Positions 30,120-40,169 of a stretch of 64,000 nucleotides of DNA are shown one piece after another. The DNA lies in contig JBCFYV010000100.1 in assembly GCA_039000515.1 (NCBI GenBank), forward strand, positions 30,182,421-30,246,420. The letters run 5' to 3'. Every line of letters begins with the position of its first letter. Positions within the stretch are counted from its first letter, which is position 1. Source of the DNA: Timema cristinae. Its lineage: Eukaryota > Arthropoda > Insecta > Phasmatodea > Timematidae. The notes under the pieces are model-generated. The model saw nothing but the letters and a program-made list of their open reading frames with translations, searched no databases and was not told the origin of the DNA. A program made the translations under genes and the position numbers.

Positions 30120-32690
30120 TGATGAGTATGGATAAACAGTGGGATGTAAGCAATAGACCTGTGACGAGTTAATATATAAACAGTGCAATGTAAGCAATAG
30201 ACCTGTGACGAGTTAATATATAAACAGTGGGATGTAAGCAATAGACCTGTGACGAGTTAATATATAAACAGTGGGATGTAAACAATAGACCTGTGGCGAT
30301 TTGAGAGATAAACAGTGGGATCTAAGCAATAGACGTGTGGGGGGTTGATGGATAAACAGTGGGATGTAAGCAATAGACCTGTGACGAGTTAATATATAAA
30401 CAGTGGGATGTAAACAATAGACCTGTGGCGATTTGAGAGATAAACAGTGGGATGTAAGCAATAGACGTGTGGGGGGTTGATGGATAAACAGTGGGATGTA
30501 AGTAATAGACCTGTGAGGGGTTGATGGATAAACAGTGGGATGTAAGTAATAGACCTATGGTGAGTTGATAGATAAACAGTGGGATTGTAAACAATAGACC
30601 TGTGGTGTGTTGATAGACAAACAGTGGGATGTAAGCATTAAACCTGTGACGAGTTAATATATAAACAGAGGGATGTAAGTAATAGACATGTGGCGTGTTG
30701 ATAGATAAACAGTGGGATGTAAGCATTAGACATGTGACGTGTTGATAGATAAACAATTGGATGTAAACAATAGCCCTGTGGTGAGTTGATAGATAAACAG
30801 TGGGATGTAAGCATTAGACATGTGACGTGTTGATAGATAAACAATTGGATGTAAACAATAGACCTGTGGTGAGTTGATAGATAAACAGTGGGATGTAAAC
30901 ATTAGACCTGTGATGAGTTGATAGATAATAAGTGGGATGTAAGCAAAAGACATGTGGTGTGTTGATAGATAAACAGTGGGATGTAAACATTAGACATGTG
31001 ACAAGTTGATAGATAAACAATTAGATGTAAACAATAGACCTGTGGTGAGTTGATACATAAACAGTGGGATGTAAACATTATACATGTAACGAGTTGATAG
31101 ATAAACAATGGGATGTAAACAATAGACCTGTGGTGATTTGATAGATAAACAGTGGGATGTAAGCAATAGACATGTGGCGTGTTGATAGATAAACACTGGG
31201 ATGTAAGCAATATACCTGTGGTGAGTTGATAGATAAACAATGGGATGTAAGCATTAGACATGTGGCGTGTTGATAGATAAACAGTGGGATGTAAACAATA
31301 GACATGTGGCGTGTTGATAGATAAACAGTGAGATGTAAGCATTAGACATGTGACGAGTTGATAGATAAACAATGGGATGCAAACAATAGACCTGTGGTGA
31401 GTTGATAGATAAACAGTGGGATGTAAACAATAGACCTGTGGCGAGTTGATAGATAAACAATGGGATGTAAACAATAGACCTTTGGTGAGTTGATAGATAA
31501 ACAATGGGATGTAAACAATAGACATGTGGCGTGTTGATAGATAAACAGTGGGATGTAAGCATTAGACATGTGACTAGTTGCTAGATAAACAGGTGGATGT
31601 AAGCAATAGACCTGTGGTGAGTTGATAGATAAACAATGGGATGTAAGCATTAGACATGTGGCGTGTTGATAGATAAACAGTGGGATGTAAGCATTAGATC
31701 TTTGATGAGTTGATAGATAAACAGTGGGGTGTAAACAATAGACATGTGGCGTGTTGATAGATAAACAGTGAGATGTAAGCATTAGACATGTGACGAGTTG
31801 ATAGATAAACAATGGGATGTAAACAATAGACCTGTGGTGAGTTGATAGATAAACAGTGGGATGTAAACAATAGACCTGTTGCGAGTTCATAGATAAACAG
31901 TGGGATGTAAATAATAGACCTGTGGTGAGTTGATAGATAAACAATGTGATGTAAACAATAGACATGTGGCGTGTTGATAGATAAACAGTGGGATGTAAAC
32001 AATAGACATGTGACGAGTTGATAGATAAACAGTGGGATGTAAGCAACAGACATGTGGCGTGTTGATAGATAAACAGTGGGATGTAAGCAATAGACCTGTG
32101 GTGAGTTGATAGATAAACAGTGGGATGTAATCATTAGACATGTGACGAGTTGATAGATAAACAGTGGGATGTAAATAATAGACCTGTGGTGAGTTGATAG
32201 ATAAACAATGGGATGTTAACAATAGACATGTGGCGTGTTGATAGATAAACAGTGGGATGTAAACAATAGACATGTGACGAGTTGATAGATAAACAGTGGG
32301 ATGTAAGCAACAGACATGTGGCGGGTTGATAGATAAACAGTGGGATGTAAGCAATAGACCTGTGGTGAGTTGATGGATAAACAGTGGGATGTAATCATTA
32401 GACATGTGACGAGTTGATAGATAAACTGGTGGATGTAAACAATAGACCTGTGGTGAGTTGATAGATAAACAGTGGGATGTAAGCATTAGATCTGTGATGA
32501 GTTGATAGATAAACAGTGGGATGTAATCATTAGACATGTGACGAGTTGATAGATAAACAGTGGGATGTAAGCAATAGACCTGTGGTGAGTTGATAGATAA
32601 ACAGTGGGATGTAATCATTAGACATGTGACGAGTTGATAGATAAACAGTGGGATGTAATCAATAGATCTGTGGTGAGTTGATGAATGGCC
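30120..32690. repeat. 44-bp minisatellite, about 58 units
   Basis: The unit is GATAAACAGTGGGATGTAAG followed by CAATAGACCTGTGGTGAGTT and GATA. Three main variants alternate: ACCTGTGGTGAG, ACATGTGGCGTG and ACATGTGACGAG. Because 3 x 44 = 132, each minus-strand frame repeats every 44 residues, producing open frames up to 243 codons with no biological meaning. Longer blocks recur at 264 bp (32041 and 32305) and 440 bp (31321 and 31761), so the array grew by multi-unit duplications. The left edge (30120-30500) is the most diverged. Confidence 0.97.
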
Positions 32691-32694
32691 ATAA

Positions 32695-33350
32695 ATAATA
32701 ATTTTCTTTAATTCACTCCTCCAATCCCTATATATATTATATTAAGTTGTCAAGTTATTTGATGTTGAAAGAACTAATTTTAAAACATAAGACGGAGATA
32801 TTTAATTTCAAGGAAATACACCATGAGAAATATTTGTATGCACCCAAGAGAGAAATCAAACACTGACCTATCATATCAGAATTACTAGTATGGGCTTATA
32901 TCTAGACTTTTAAGTTCTATGATTTATTTATCAGCATCTGGAGCAAGACCTAAAAATTAAATTTTTAGTAAACTTCACTGTGAATGGTTTTTATGTCACC
33001 ACATGAAGAGTAAAATATGTCCAAACCGGGATTGTAACTATTCAAATTCAAGCTTAACGCCTCAACTCTGTTAAACACGACGAACAGACGTCTACTAAGG
33101 TATTAACTTAACAATAACTGAAACCTAGATATGTATGGAAACACTGTGAATTAGTGGCATGTAAATGATGGGGAAGGAAGCTAACCTGAAATGTTAGGGC
33201 TTGATACTTAGTCGCACACTATCACAACTACACATGATTTTAGATTTAAAAAAAGACACAAATTAAATTATGCTGTTATTTTTGTAATGAAAGTTTTACG
33301 TATAATATTCGTTCACTAGGTAGTTCACTAGGTAGGTAGTGTAGTTCATA
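32695..33350. other. Intronic DNA, nothing recognised
   Basis: AT-rich sequence between the minisatellite and a LINE remnant. Confidence 0.5.
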
Positions 33351-33359
33351 AATACGTAC

Positions 33360-33895
33360 ATAAATACTTAATCAAGCCGTTCCCCTACGGGGTAAGCAAG
33401 AAACTGAGCATACAGCTTAAAAAACAGTAACTCCGTACTTAATCCATCCTCACTACCTTTCTCCACACTTCCCTATCCTTTCATACTCCCTTCGCTTCAT
33501 CAACATCCATACACCGAGTCATACAGGCTCTTTCATTATTAAAATTATTAAAATTTCTCTTTTTCAAAAATTCATCTATCACATTTAACCACATCTTTCA
33601 TAGTCTATCTCTTCCTTTTGCTTCATACACTCTACCTTCATATATTTGCGTCCACACTCATCATCCCAAGATACCAAAACCAAAGTAAGACGCTTCTTTC
33701 ATAATAACCTATTAGATTTCCTTTCAAAACACATTCCTTCAGCATCCATTCATTACTGACTTTGATCATACGAGTTTTTCCACATACATATCTTATATAT
33801 CTCATTCCAATAGGATTCACCTTGCTATTGTGTACCTCTTGACAAACCCACAACTCACATCCATAAAACGTTGGCATCGACACACTTTACATAAT
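33360..33895 (-). pseudogene. LINE 3' end, minus strand, degenerate
   Basis: The minus-strand frame at 33638-33883 has MPTFYGCELWVCQEVHNSKV then GMRYIRYVCGKTRMIKVSNE, the C-terminal thumb pattern (YGxExWVxQ ... MRxLRxxCG) of a family of insect non-LTR retrotransposons. Further on (33420-33560) the minus strand encodes an RACMTRCMDVDEAK-like block and a KD-EVW-KVV block, the usual C-terminus, in shifted frames. A different LINE lineage from 14030-14990, and dead. Confidence 0.78.
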
Positions 33896-33899
33896 TTTA

Positions 33900-34185
33900 C
33901 TACATCTTACATACATACACTTTTACATAATCTTTACAAATCTTTACTACTCATTTTACATATCTTTACTCATTTTACTCATACACTTACTACATCTACA
34001 TAATTACATACAATTTTACATACTCTTTGCTTTTGATACTACTTCATTCTTCGCAATAATCCACAAACCTCCAACTTCTCTCCAATATCATTCACCTCTC
34101 TGTAGATTGTCCAAGTTCAAGGTTGTAGATCGGTGCAGACATATTCAAATTAAGTTATAATATTGTCGTCATTTACATTATGTCC
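33900..34185. other. Low-complexity TTTACATA-rich DNA
   Basis: Repeated ACATA/TTTTACAT motifs at about 33890-34030 form a degenerate simple repeat. Confidence 0.5.
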
Positions 34186-34286
34186 ACCAGGTCGAAGCAC
34201 TGCACAGTTTATTCGTAAACCACCTAGAACAGATTAATTCTTGTAAAACGCCCAAAGGAACCCAAAACCTACCTGATGATTTACAG

Positions 34287-34515
34287 ATGGAGGACGAGAT
34301 GGACATGGATGTGGAGCTGGAACGAGAGTTGGCCGCTGAGCAAGAGGAACTTCTCATGGAAGAGGAGGAAGAAATAGGTCTCCAGCAGGCCCTGGAGATG
34401 TCCCTGGACATGGACAAGTACCAGAACAAGAAACCTCTGGCCAAGGTGCTCTCCCTGCCATCAAATTTCACCTTCTCTTCTCCGAGCGATCGAGAGAACT
34501 CCATCGCAGATGGAG
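34287..34515 (+). CDS. Cav3 exon 13: proximal C-terminal tail
   Basis: The preferred start is after GATGATTTACAG at 34286, phase 0, giving HKQ-MEDEMDMDVELERELAAE. This matches the acidic KEAKEEAELEAELELEM-like block that follows MKHLEES in Cav3. The exon continues with a Glu-rich helix (EEEEEIGLQQALEMSLDMDK) and VLSLPSNFTFSSPSDRE, and ends at GGAG|GTAACG in phase 1. A second in-frame acceptor at 34190 (TGTCCACCAG) would add 32 codons (VEALHSLFVNHLEQ...), so alternative acceptor use is possible. The last 60 bp or so is the founder unit of an 80-bp tandem array. Confidence 0.88.
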
Positions 34516-35525
34516 GTAACGATCATTGAACATCTTGTTTTTACCCAAACTTCACTTTCTCTTAGTGCTGAGAGAACTGCATGGCAGACAAAGGTAACGA
34601 TCATTGAACATCTTGTTTTTACCGTCAAACTTCACTTTCTCTTATGATAGAGAGAACTTCATGGCAGACAAAGGTAACGATCATTGAACATTTGTTTTTA
34701 CCGTCAAACTTCACTTTCTCTTATGATAGAGAGAACTTCATGGCAGACAAAGGTAACGATCATTGAACATCTTGTTTTTACCGTCAAATTCACTTTCTCT
34801 TAGTGATAGAGAGAACTTCATGGCAGACAAAGGTAACGATCATTGAACATCTTGTTTTTACCGTCAAACTTCACTTTCTCTTAGTGATAGAGAGAACTTC
34901 ATGGCAGACAAAGGTAAAGATCATTGAACATCTTGTTTTTACCGTCAACTTCACTTCTCTTAGTGATAGAGAAACTTAATGCAGACAAAGGTAACGATCA
35001 TTGAACATCTTGTTTTTACCGTCAAACTTCACTTTCTCTTAGTGATAGAGAGAACTTCATGGCAGACAAAGGTAACGATCATTGAACATCTTGTTTTTAC
35101 CGTCAAACCTTCACTTTCTCTTAGTGATGGAGAGAACTTCATGGCAGACAAAGGTAACGATCATTGAACATCTTGTTTTTACCGTCAAACTTCACTTTCT
35201 CTTAGTGATAGATGCATGAGACAAGTAACTCATTGACATTTGTTTACGCAACGCACTTTCTTAGTGAAGAGAGACTTCAGAACAAGTACGATCATTAACA
35301 TCTTGTTTTTACCGTCAAACTTCACTTTCTCTTAGTGATAGAGAGAACTTCATGGCAGACAAAGGTAACGATCATTGAACATCTTGTTTTTACCGTCAAA
35401 CTTCATTTCTCTTAGTGTTTGAGAGAACTTCATGCAGACAAAGGTAACGATCATTAAACATCTTGTTTTTATTGTCAAATTTAAATCTTCTCTTCCCCGA
35501 GCAACCGGAAGAACTCCTCGACAGA
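34455..35525 (+). repeat. Tandem array of exon-13 3' end plus donor (about 80 bp x13)
   Basis: Units contain CAAACTTCACTTTCTCTTAG, AGAGAACTTCATGGCAGACA, AAGGTAACGATCATTGAACA and TCTTGTTTTTACCG. Donor-like AAAG|GTAACG sites recur at 34593, 34673, 34753, 34833, 35071, 35153, 35365 and 35443. The exon copy (TCTTCTCCGAGCGATCG) and the last copy (TCTTCCCCGAGCAACCGG, about 35495) resemble each other more than the inner units do, so the interior was homogenised while both edges kept the ancestral form. Two units near 35200-35300 are decayed. Confidence 0.92.
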
Positions 35526-35529
35526 CGGT

Positions 35530-35765
35530 CACTCTATATATTTGTATGTATCTTTACGTCAAGTCAAGTCTTGTGATCAGCTGTCATCTTTGATATATCA
35601 CCAATACCTACAAAACATTACTAATAAAATAGTAGAATGTTATAATTTTTTATCGAAAAAAGATATGTTTAATTTTCTATAAGGTCTTCCTATGAAAATT
35701 TGGCTATAAAGTCGCACTTCTGTTCACGATTATAAAGGCATAAGTATATTTGGATGTATAATGGG
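35530..35765. other. Intronic DNA, nothing recognised
   Basis: AT-rich sequence. Confidence 0.5.
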
Positions 35766-35769
35766 TTAT

Positions 35770-35965
35770 CAGTGACGAGGTGGTCTGGGTTAAAACACAA
35801 GTCGTGTGTAAACAATTTATAATATTTTCCTAAATGGTTTCTCACTCTCCCACCAGGTAAATGAGGGTTCATTTCTTTTGATTCATCTATATTTTATTAA
35901 TATCCCATTAGAGTAAATATGGAGATAGCTTGAGGGCGTATAGTAAGAAGCGGAAATAAAAAAAA
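35770..35965 (+). repeat. SINE-B-like partial copy
   Basis: TGACGAGGTGGTCTGGG, then TTCTCACTCTCCCACCAGGT and TAGTAAGAAGCGG with a poly(A) end. The B box is missing. Confidence 0.42.
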
Positions 35966-36167
35966 ATTTTTTTATCTGCATCTTATTACCCATTTGGGCT
36001 ACCCAAATATTTACGCTAGTTGGATATGGATGAGTAAGGTCGCATTTAAAATAAATGTACTCACATTTACTTTGGGGGAGGGGATAACAATTTAGTAAAA
36101 AAAATATAAATTGATCCCTGAGCTTCCCCGTCACTGGCAAAATAGAGTAGAAGAGTCCGACATTTAG

Positions 36168-36480
36168 TCGGCGTGTGGGTCCGAGCTATATTGATGAACG
36201 ATCTAACTGGTGCCCTCCTCAACCAATCAGATTCGAGCGTGTCGATGGCCGACAACAAGAGGAGAGGCTCCAACAACTCCGAGAGCCGCCGGAGAAGCCA
36301 CCGCAAGAACCAGAGGCGGCGCCAGACATTCCACTCCCACCAGGGACTGATGCTGCTGCCCTCGGGCATCCCCCGGCCTACCCTGCCACGGGGTACACCG
36401 CCGTCTACAAGACTGCCACCGCTGAGGAAGTGGACGGTGAGGAGGAGGCTGAGGAAGCTCAGGACGACGCCCGCCCCTGG
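36168..36480 (+). CDS. Cav3 exon 14: C-terminal tail (frame changes inside)
   Basis: The exon is placed from CATTTAG|TCGG to TGG|GTACGT. Entering in phase 1 gives a first frame with NDLTGALLNQSDSSVSMADN and a basic RRRSHRKNQRRRQ stretch. Leaving in phase 0 to fit the next exon needs a second frame, with PDIPLPPGTDAAALGHPP and then YPATGYTAVYKTATAEE and an acidic end. The switch falls at about 36310-36350 and equals one missing base, as in exons 6 and 15. Another reading is that one frame is used throughout with a different acceptor. The second frame is open from 36175. No domain is recognised in this cytoplasmic region. Confidence 0.65.
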
Positions 36481-36554
36481 GTACGTACCGCCTGTTCGCC
36501 CAGTCGTCAACAGCAATGACTCAAATTGATGTTGGGGTGCTTTTTTTTCCACCT

Positions 36555-36770
36555 CCTACGCGTCTTACTACCTGTCCGGGTTAGCCGAATATTTTATACT
36601 TAAGGGCTCTCCAAGCAAGATAGATAGAGTTTTAGTGTCAATGTATCCGTATTTGCGTTGAAGGAGGGTAAAAAACAATTTTGGAAAAAAAAACTCAGTA
36701 TATCTGACCGGGATTAGAACCCTAATATTCCCGAACTGACGGTCCTGTATATTGTGATTGTGACGCCTTA
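36555..36770 (-). repeat. SINE-B-like copy, minus strand
   Basis: It begins with the reversed shared tail (GCGTCTTACTACCTGTCCGG). The body has GTATTTGCGTTGAAGGAGGG and a reversed B-box-like GGGATTAGAACCC at about 36711. The head variant TCCTGTATATTGTG also occurs near 53010. Confidence 0.6.
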
Positions 36771-36773
36771 GAT

Positions 36774-36988
36774 TAGGGATCGGCAGCCTTTTTTGATGTT
36801 GCTGAGCTGTATGGGCTTAAAACAAAATTTGGTGGACTGGCTTGGGAAAAATGTAGAGCAAAAACTTTTAACTCTTTATTTCTCATAAACAGTAGTTATT
36901 GGTCTATTTTTACGAACATAAGTTTGTGTGATAATATTTTGTGGGTCAAATAAAATTAGTCTACGGGCCGTAGGTTTCCGACCACCGA
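36774..36988. mobile_element. hAT-like MITE
   Basis: TAGGGATCGGCAGCCTTTTT at the left pairs with GGCCGTAGGTTTCCGACCAC at the right as imperfect inverted repeats of the CAGGGGTCGGCAACC type. It is non-coding, and the target duplication is not recognisable. Confidence 0.6.
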
Positions 36989-37232
36989 ATCGGGTTAGTT
37001 TTATTAATAGAAACGTTTAGCACTGAGGTAGTTCATTAATTATTCCTTGGAGGTGAGAAGACGAGGGATGATTAGAAAGAGTGCAACTGTATTAGTATGT
37101 AGAGTGTTCTGGAAAACTATCTCCCACTGCACTAAATCAAGATTCTAACGTTGAATTCCCAATCAATCCAGTATGCTGCGAACCTTATGGCCAAGACCGT
37201 GTGAACACTTTAGCGGGTACTTGTAAAACTAC

Positions 37233-37524
37233 GGGTGACCTGGTGGTCTAAGGGTAAGGTGTCGGACTTCCATGATGGGGGTCCAAGGTTCAATCCTCGG
37301 TCCCGGCACAGGTTTATCTGATTACCAAACCCTTCCTTCACCTCTGACAAGACGTGTATTAATCACAACTTGTGAATGTGTGGAATGTCGGGTCTCCACC
37401 GTGGTTCGGATTCCACGTTAAGCTGTAGGTCCTCCATTTCATCTCACAATCACCCCACCATTACACATTAACGTAAGTGCGTATAACCCGAACGGGTAGT
37501 AAGACGCGTGCTAATAATAATAAT
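37233..37524 (+). repeat. SINE-A copy with 12-bp target duplication
   Basis: Full-length copy. The flanks TTGTAAAACTAC (37221-37232) and TTGTAACACTAC (37525-37536) differ at one base. Confidence 0.9.
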
Positions 37525-37539
37525 TTGTAACACTACGAA

Positions 37540-38330
37540 CTGTAGTAGTGTGATTGTGACCTTTAAGGTTTTTTCTAACTCGCATCGATGGGCACGTTGT
37601 CTAAGGCGTCAACCCCTTTGTTATGGCCTGAATATATAGTGGATGTCGGATATATTGAGTTTTTTTTCCCCCTAAGCAGTTTCCTACTATACCTTCACCC
37701 AACTGTGGATATGTTACAGTTTAAACCAGATTTACAAGACCAACTAGATCGGACTAGGCCAAATTGAAATATCCTGCCACTTGTAGGATAAACCGATATA
37801 TCCTGATTTTTTTAGGCAGTTTTAGTTTTCATTCTTCTTAACCCATATGATGAATCGACCTGGGATAGGTTTCATCATTCACAGTTCGCGCGCAAATGTC
37901 AGCTAACCTAACCTAACCTAACCTAACTTAAACCTGGTTTGGCCTAATAAAATTGTAGGCTATACAACCTAAGATCTAGGCTAACATTTCAGGATTAACG
38001 AATTTAAACTAGGCTAAACTATTACATCCTGAGGATTTTAGGATGTATCAATTCTGCCTAGTCTGATATAGTTTGTCATATAATCGGGTTTTGGGCAGTA
38101 ACAGACACATTTAAGCTAGCTTCCCACCTTTAACATCTTTACTCCATTAGTGTAAATATGAATGGGTGGTAAGACTCAGAGATTTAAAAGATAAACTATG
38201 GTTTTTTCATTGTTCCTTAAATCTAATCCGGGTGCATCGTCAAAAAATGTGTACTGAGGGTAAAGCCATGTTTACATTGTATTTATAGCTGATATGTTCC
38301 TTATATCCTCTATCCACCCTCCTCATTATA
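37540..38330. other. Intronic DNA with short CCTAA run
   Basis: AT-rich sequence with degenerate SINE-like pieces. At 37903-37929 there are about five CTAAC units, the motif of the insect telomere repeat TTAGG, too short to mean much. Confidence 0.5.
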
Positions 38331-38339
38331 CTCCATAGA

Positions 38340-38618
38340 TTCCTTGGTCCCGACACAGATTTATCTGATTATCAAACCCTTCCTTCACCTCTGACAAGAT
38401 GTGTATTAATCACAACTTGTGAATGTGTGGAATGCCAGGCCTCCACCGTGGTTCGGATTCCACGTTAAACTGTAGGTCCTTCATTTCATCTCACAATCAC
38501 CCTACTATTACACATTAACGTAAGTGTGTACAACCCGAACGGGTAGTAAGAGGTGGTGCTAATAATATTAATATTAATAATAATAATAAATAATAATAAT
38601 AATAATAATAATAATATA
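38340..38618 (+). repeat. SINE-A copy, 5'-truncated, long AAT tail
   Basis: It starts at the post-B-box TCCTTGGTCCCGACACAG and runs through the body to GGGTAGTAAGAGGTGGTGCT and about 60 bp of AAT-type repeat. It ends about 105 bp before the last exon. Confidence 0.85.
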
Positions 38619-38724
38619 ATACTCCCATATATGATGCTATTAATCAACCCGTGTGTTAAAATGTGCTAAACGTAACGTAAACGTTTATAAAATGTGAGTG
38701 TACTAAGTCCTCGTTGTTGTACAG

Positions 38725-39499
38725 GTGTTACCCGCCAAGGAGGAGCCGGAGGCCAAGCTGCCCCTCAAGAGGTTGGGCAGCGATCCTCCCCCAGACTCAG
38801 GGCAGTCGGCGGCCTACTCGCGGTCCCTAACCTAAAACAACGGGACATGGGCAGCACCAAACATCTCAACCTCACCGACCTGATCGTCGCCAGCCGGCAC
38901 TCTCTCTGGCCGGAGAGCCAGCCGACCCGCCGAGAGGAAGACTCCACCCCGACCTCCTTGGTCACCTCTGAGGACGTCTCTCCAGAGTGCGTCTCCCCCG
39001 CGGCGATACTCGTCCCGCCTCCTTACGGTGCAGCCACCAGAACCGCCAGTCTACAGACGGCGTCCTCCAAATCCACGGAGACGCCCACTTTCTCCGACGA
39101 CGACGACGAGGAAGAAGAAGAGAGGCGCGAGATGATCCTCCGAGTGCCGACGGAAGAAGAGGAGAGTATGGAAGGTTCGTCAGAAGAGCTTCAACTACTC
39201 GTTCCTGAAAGGACTTGTGTCAGTAGTTGCACTCAATCTGTTGAGCTAGAGTCTCCACCACAAACCGTGCGACGGAGGAGAAGTGGTTCCTGGAGAGGTC
39301 CTCAAGAGGTCCCCGAGAGACAGGCGAGTCAAGAGGCAGTGGGGCCGAGTCCAGTGCGCCCGATGGCGCGCGAGATGTCTGTGATGATAGTTGTAGTGAC
39401 AGTTTAGTGAATGTACCGCGAGGTGAGGACAGCAGTCTGAACTGTGATCAGGAGGTCAAAGGTCAGAACGAGTATTTACTGCGGTATTTGAGTGAGTGA
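38725..39499 (+). CDS. Cav3 exon 15: distal C-terminus and stop (two frame changes)
   Basis: After TTGTTGTACAG the phase-0 frame reads VLPAKEEPEAKLPLKRLGSD and stops at 38833 (ACC TAA). From about 38830 a second frame carries KQRDMGSTKHLNLTDLIVAS, a Ser/Thr/Pro-rich stretch and a long acidic run (SDDDDEEEEERRE), and is open to a stop at 39405-39407. From about 39320 a third frame is more protein-like (SAPDGARDVCDDSCSDSLVN ... NEYLLRYLSE) and stops at 39497-39499. Each step equals one missing base. Without correction the tail ends at 38835. The basic, serine-rich and acidic regions suit a regulated cytoplasmic tail. Confidence 0.7.
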
Positions 39500-40165
39500 C
39501 GGTAGATTTAGTTATCCTGACGTACAAATCTTGGAGCTGTGCTCTTTGTCAATGTTAACTAGGCTGGTTCTGTGCCTATTGTGGAGCAGGGATTTGTTAT
39601 TTTTTTAAACGGTGACTGGATAGAGATATAGGAATGTGTAATAATTAAAGGGGGCCATACCAAGATGGAGTGTTTTGGAAGTTTTGATCCCCTTTGAAAC
39701 TACTGTTAATATGGTGGTTTTTCGTTCCTCCTCCATGTATAAGCTAAAAATTTAATGAGGTCTTTATTATATTCATAGATCTACAAAAGCTTGGTATCGC
39801 TTCAAGAAGGATTCATTTTTGAAAATGATTACTTATCTCCTGTTGGGGTAATTCACCATGGAAATCATCAATTGAAGTATACCCCTTCCCTACCTATAAC
39901 TCCACAAATATTTGGGGAAATTAGTGACAAATCAATTTAGGTTTTTTATCCTTACTACCCCATCTGCCCCACCCCCAACCAACCCTACTTTCCGTTCCTT
40001 CAAAAACGGGAGATGAAAAGGTAAACCAAGTCACCCCATCCCCACCCCTGCCCTTAAATAAATTGGGGACCTGATAAGCCAATGGAGGTAGACCTGCCTG
40101 ATCCCCCTCTACAAACTAAATTTCTGGGTACGGCCCTGTAATTAGGCTTGTTCCATTATAATAAA
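39500..40165 (+). other. Probable 3' UTR of the channel gene
   Basis: Sequence after the stop contains AATAAA at 40057-40062 and 40160-40165, the first plausible polyadenylation signals. The true end is not determined. Confidence 0.45.
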
Positions 40166-40169
40166 CATA

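Larger units (their letters stand above)
432..39499 (+). other. Gene model: T-type calcium channel alpha1 subunit, 3' half (15 exons)
   Basis: Fifteen plus-strand exons encode the II-III linker, homologous repeats III and IV and the cytoplasmic C-terminus of a Cav3-type voltage-gated calcium channel. This is the pore-forming plasma-membrane subunit, which opens at low voltage and shapes pacemaking and burst firing. Exon joins were set by AG/GT sites and by codon phase, and the phases match across the joins. The placed exons total about 3.64 kb, or roughly 1,210 codons. Repeats I and II, the gating brake and the promoter lie left of the window. The family call rests on Asp at the selectivity position in repeats III and IV, the short III-IV linker and the MKHLEESHK motif after IV-S6. 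Orthology to insect Ca-alpha1T is inferred from these features, not from a database search. Four one-base frame breaks occur in exons 6, 14 and 15. Confidence 0.95.

Noticed and set aside
30035..32618. Long minus-strand open frames up to 243 codons
   Set aside because: They are periodic by-products of the 44-bp minisatellite (132-bp reading period) with no domain.
30120..32690. CRISPR-like array
   Set aside because: The repeats are contiguous 44-bp units with no unique spacers, in a eukaryotic intron.
37903..37929. Telomere-type CCTAA repeat
   Set aside because: Only about five units. Such short runs are common in insect genomes and do not show a telomere or fusion.
38694..38724. Start codon for a separate gene at 38694
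   Set aside because: The ATG lies upstream of a good acceptor, and the region continues the channel tail in phase from exon 14.
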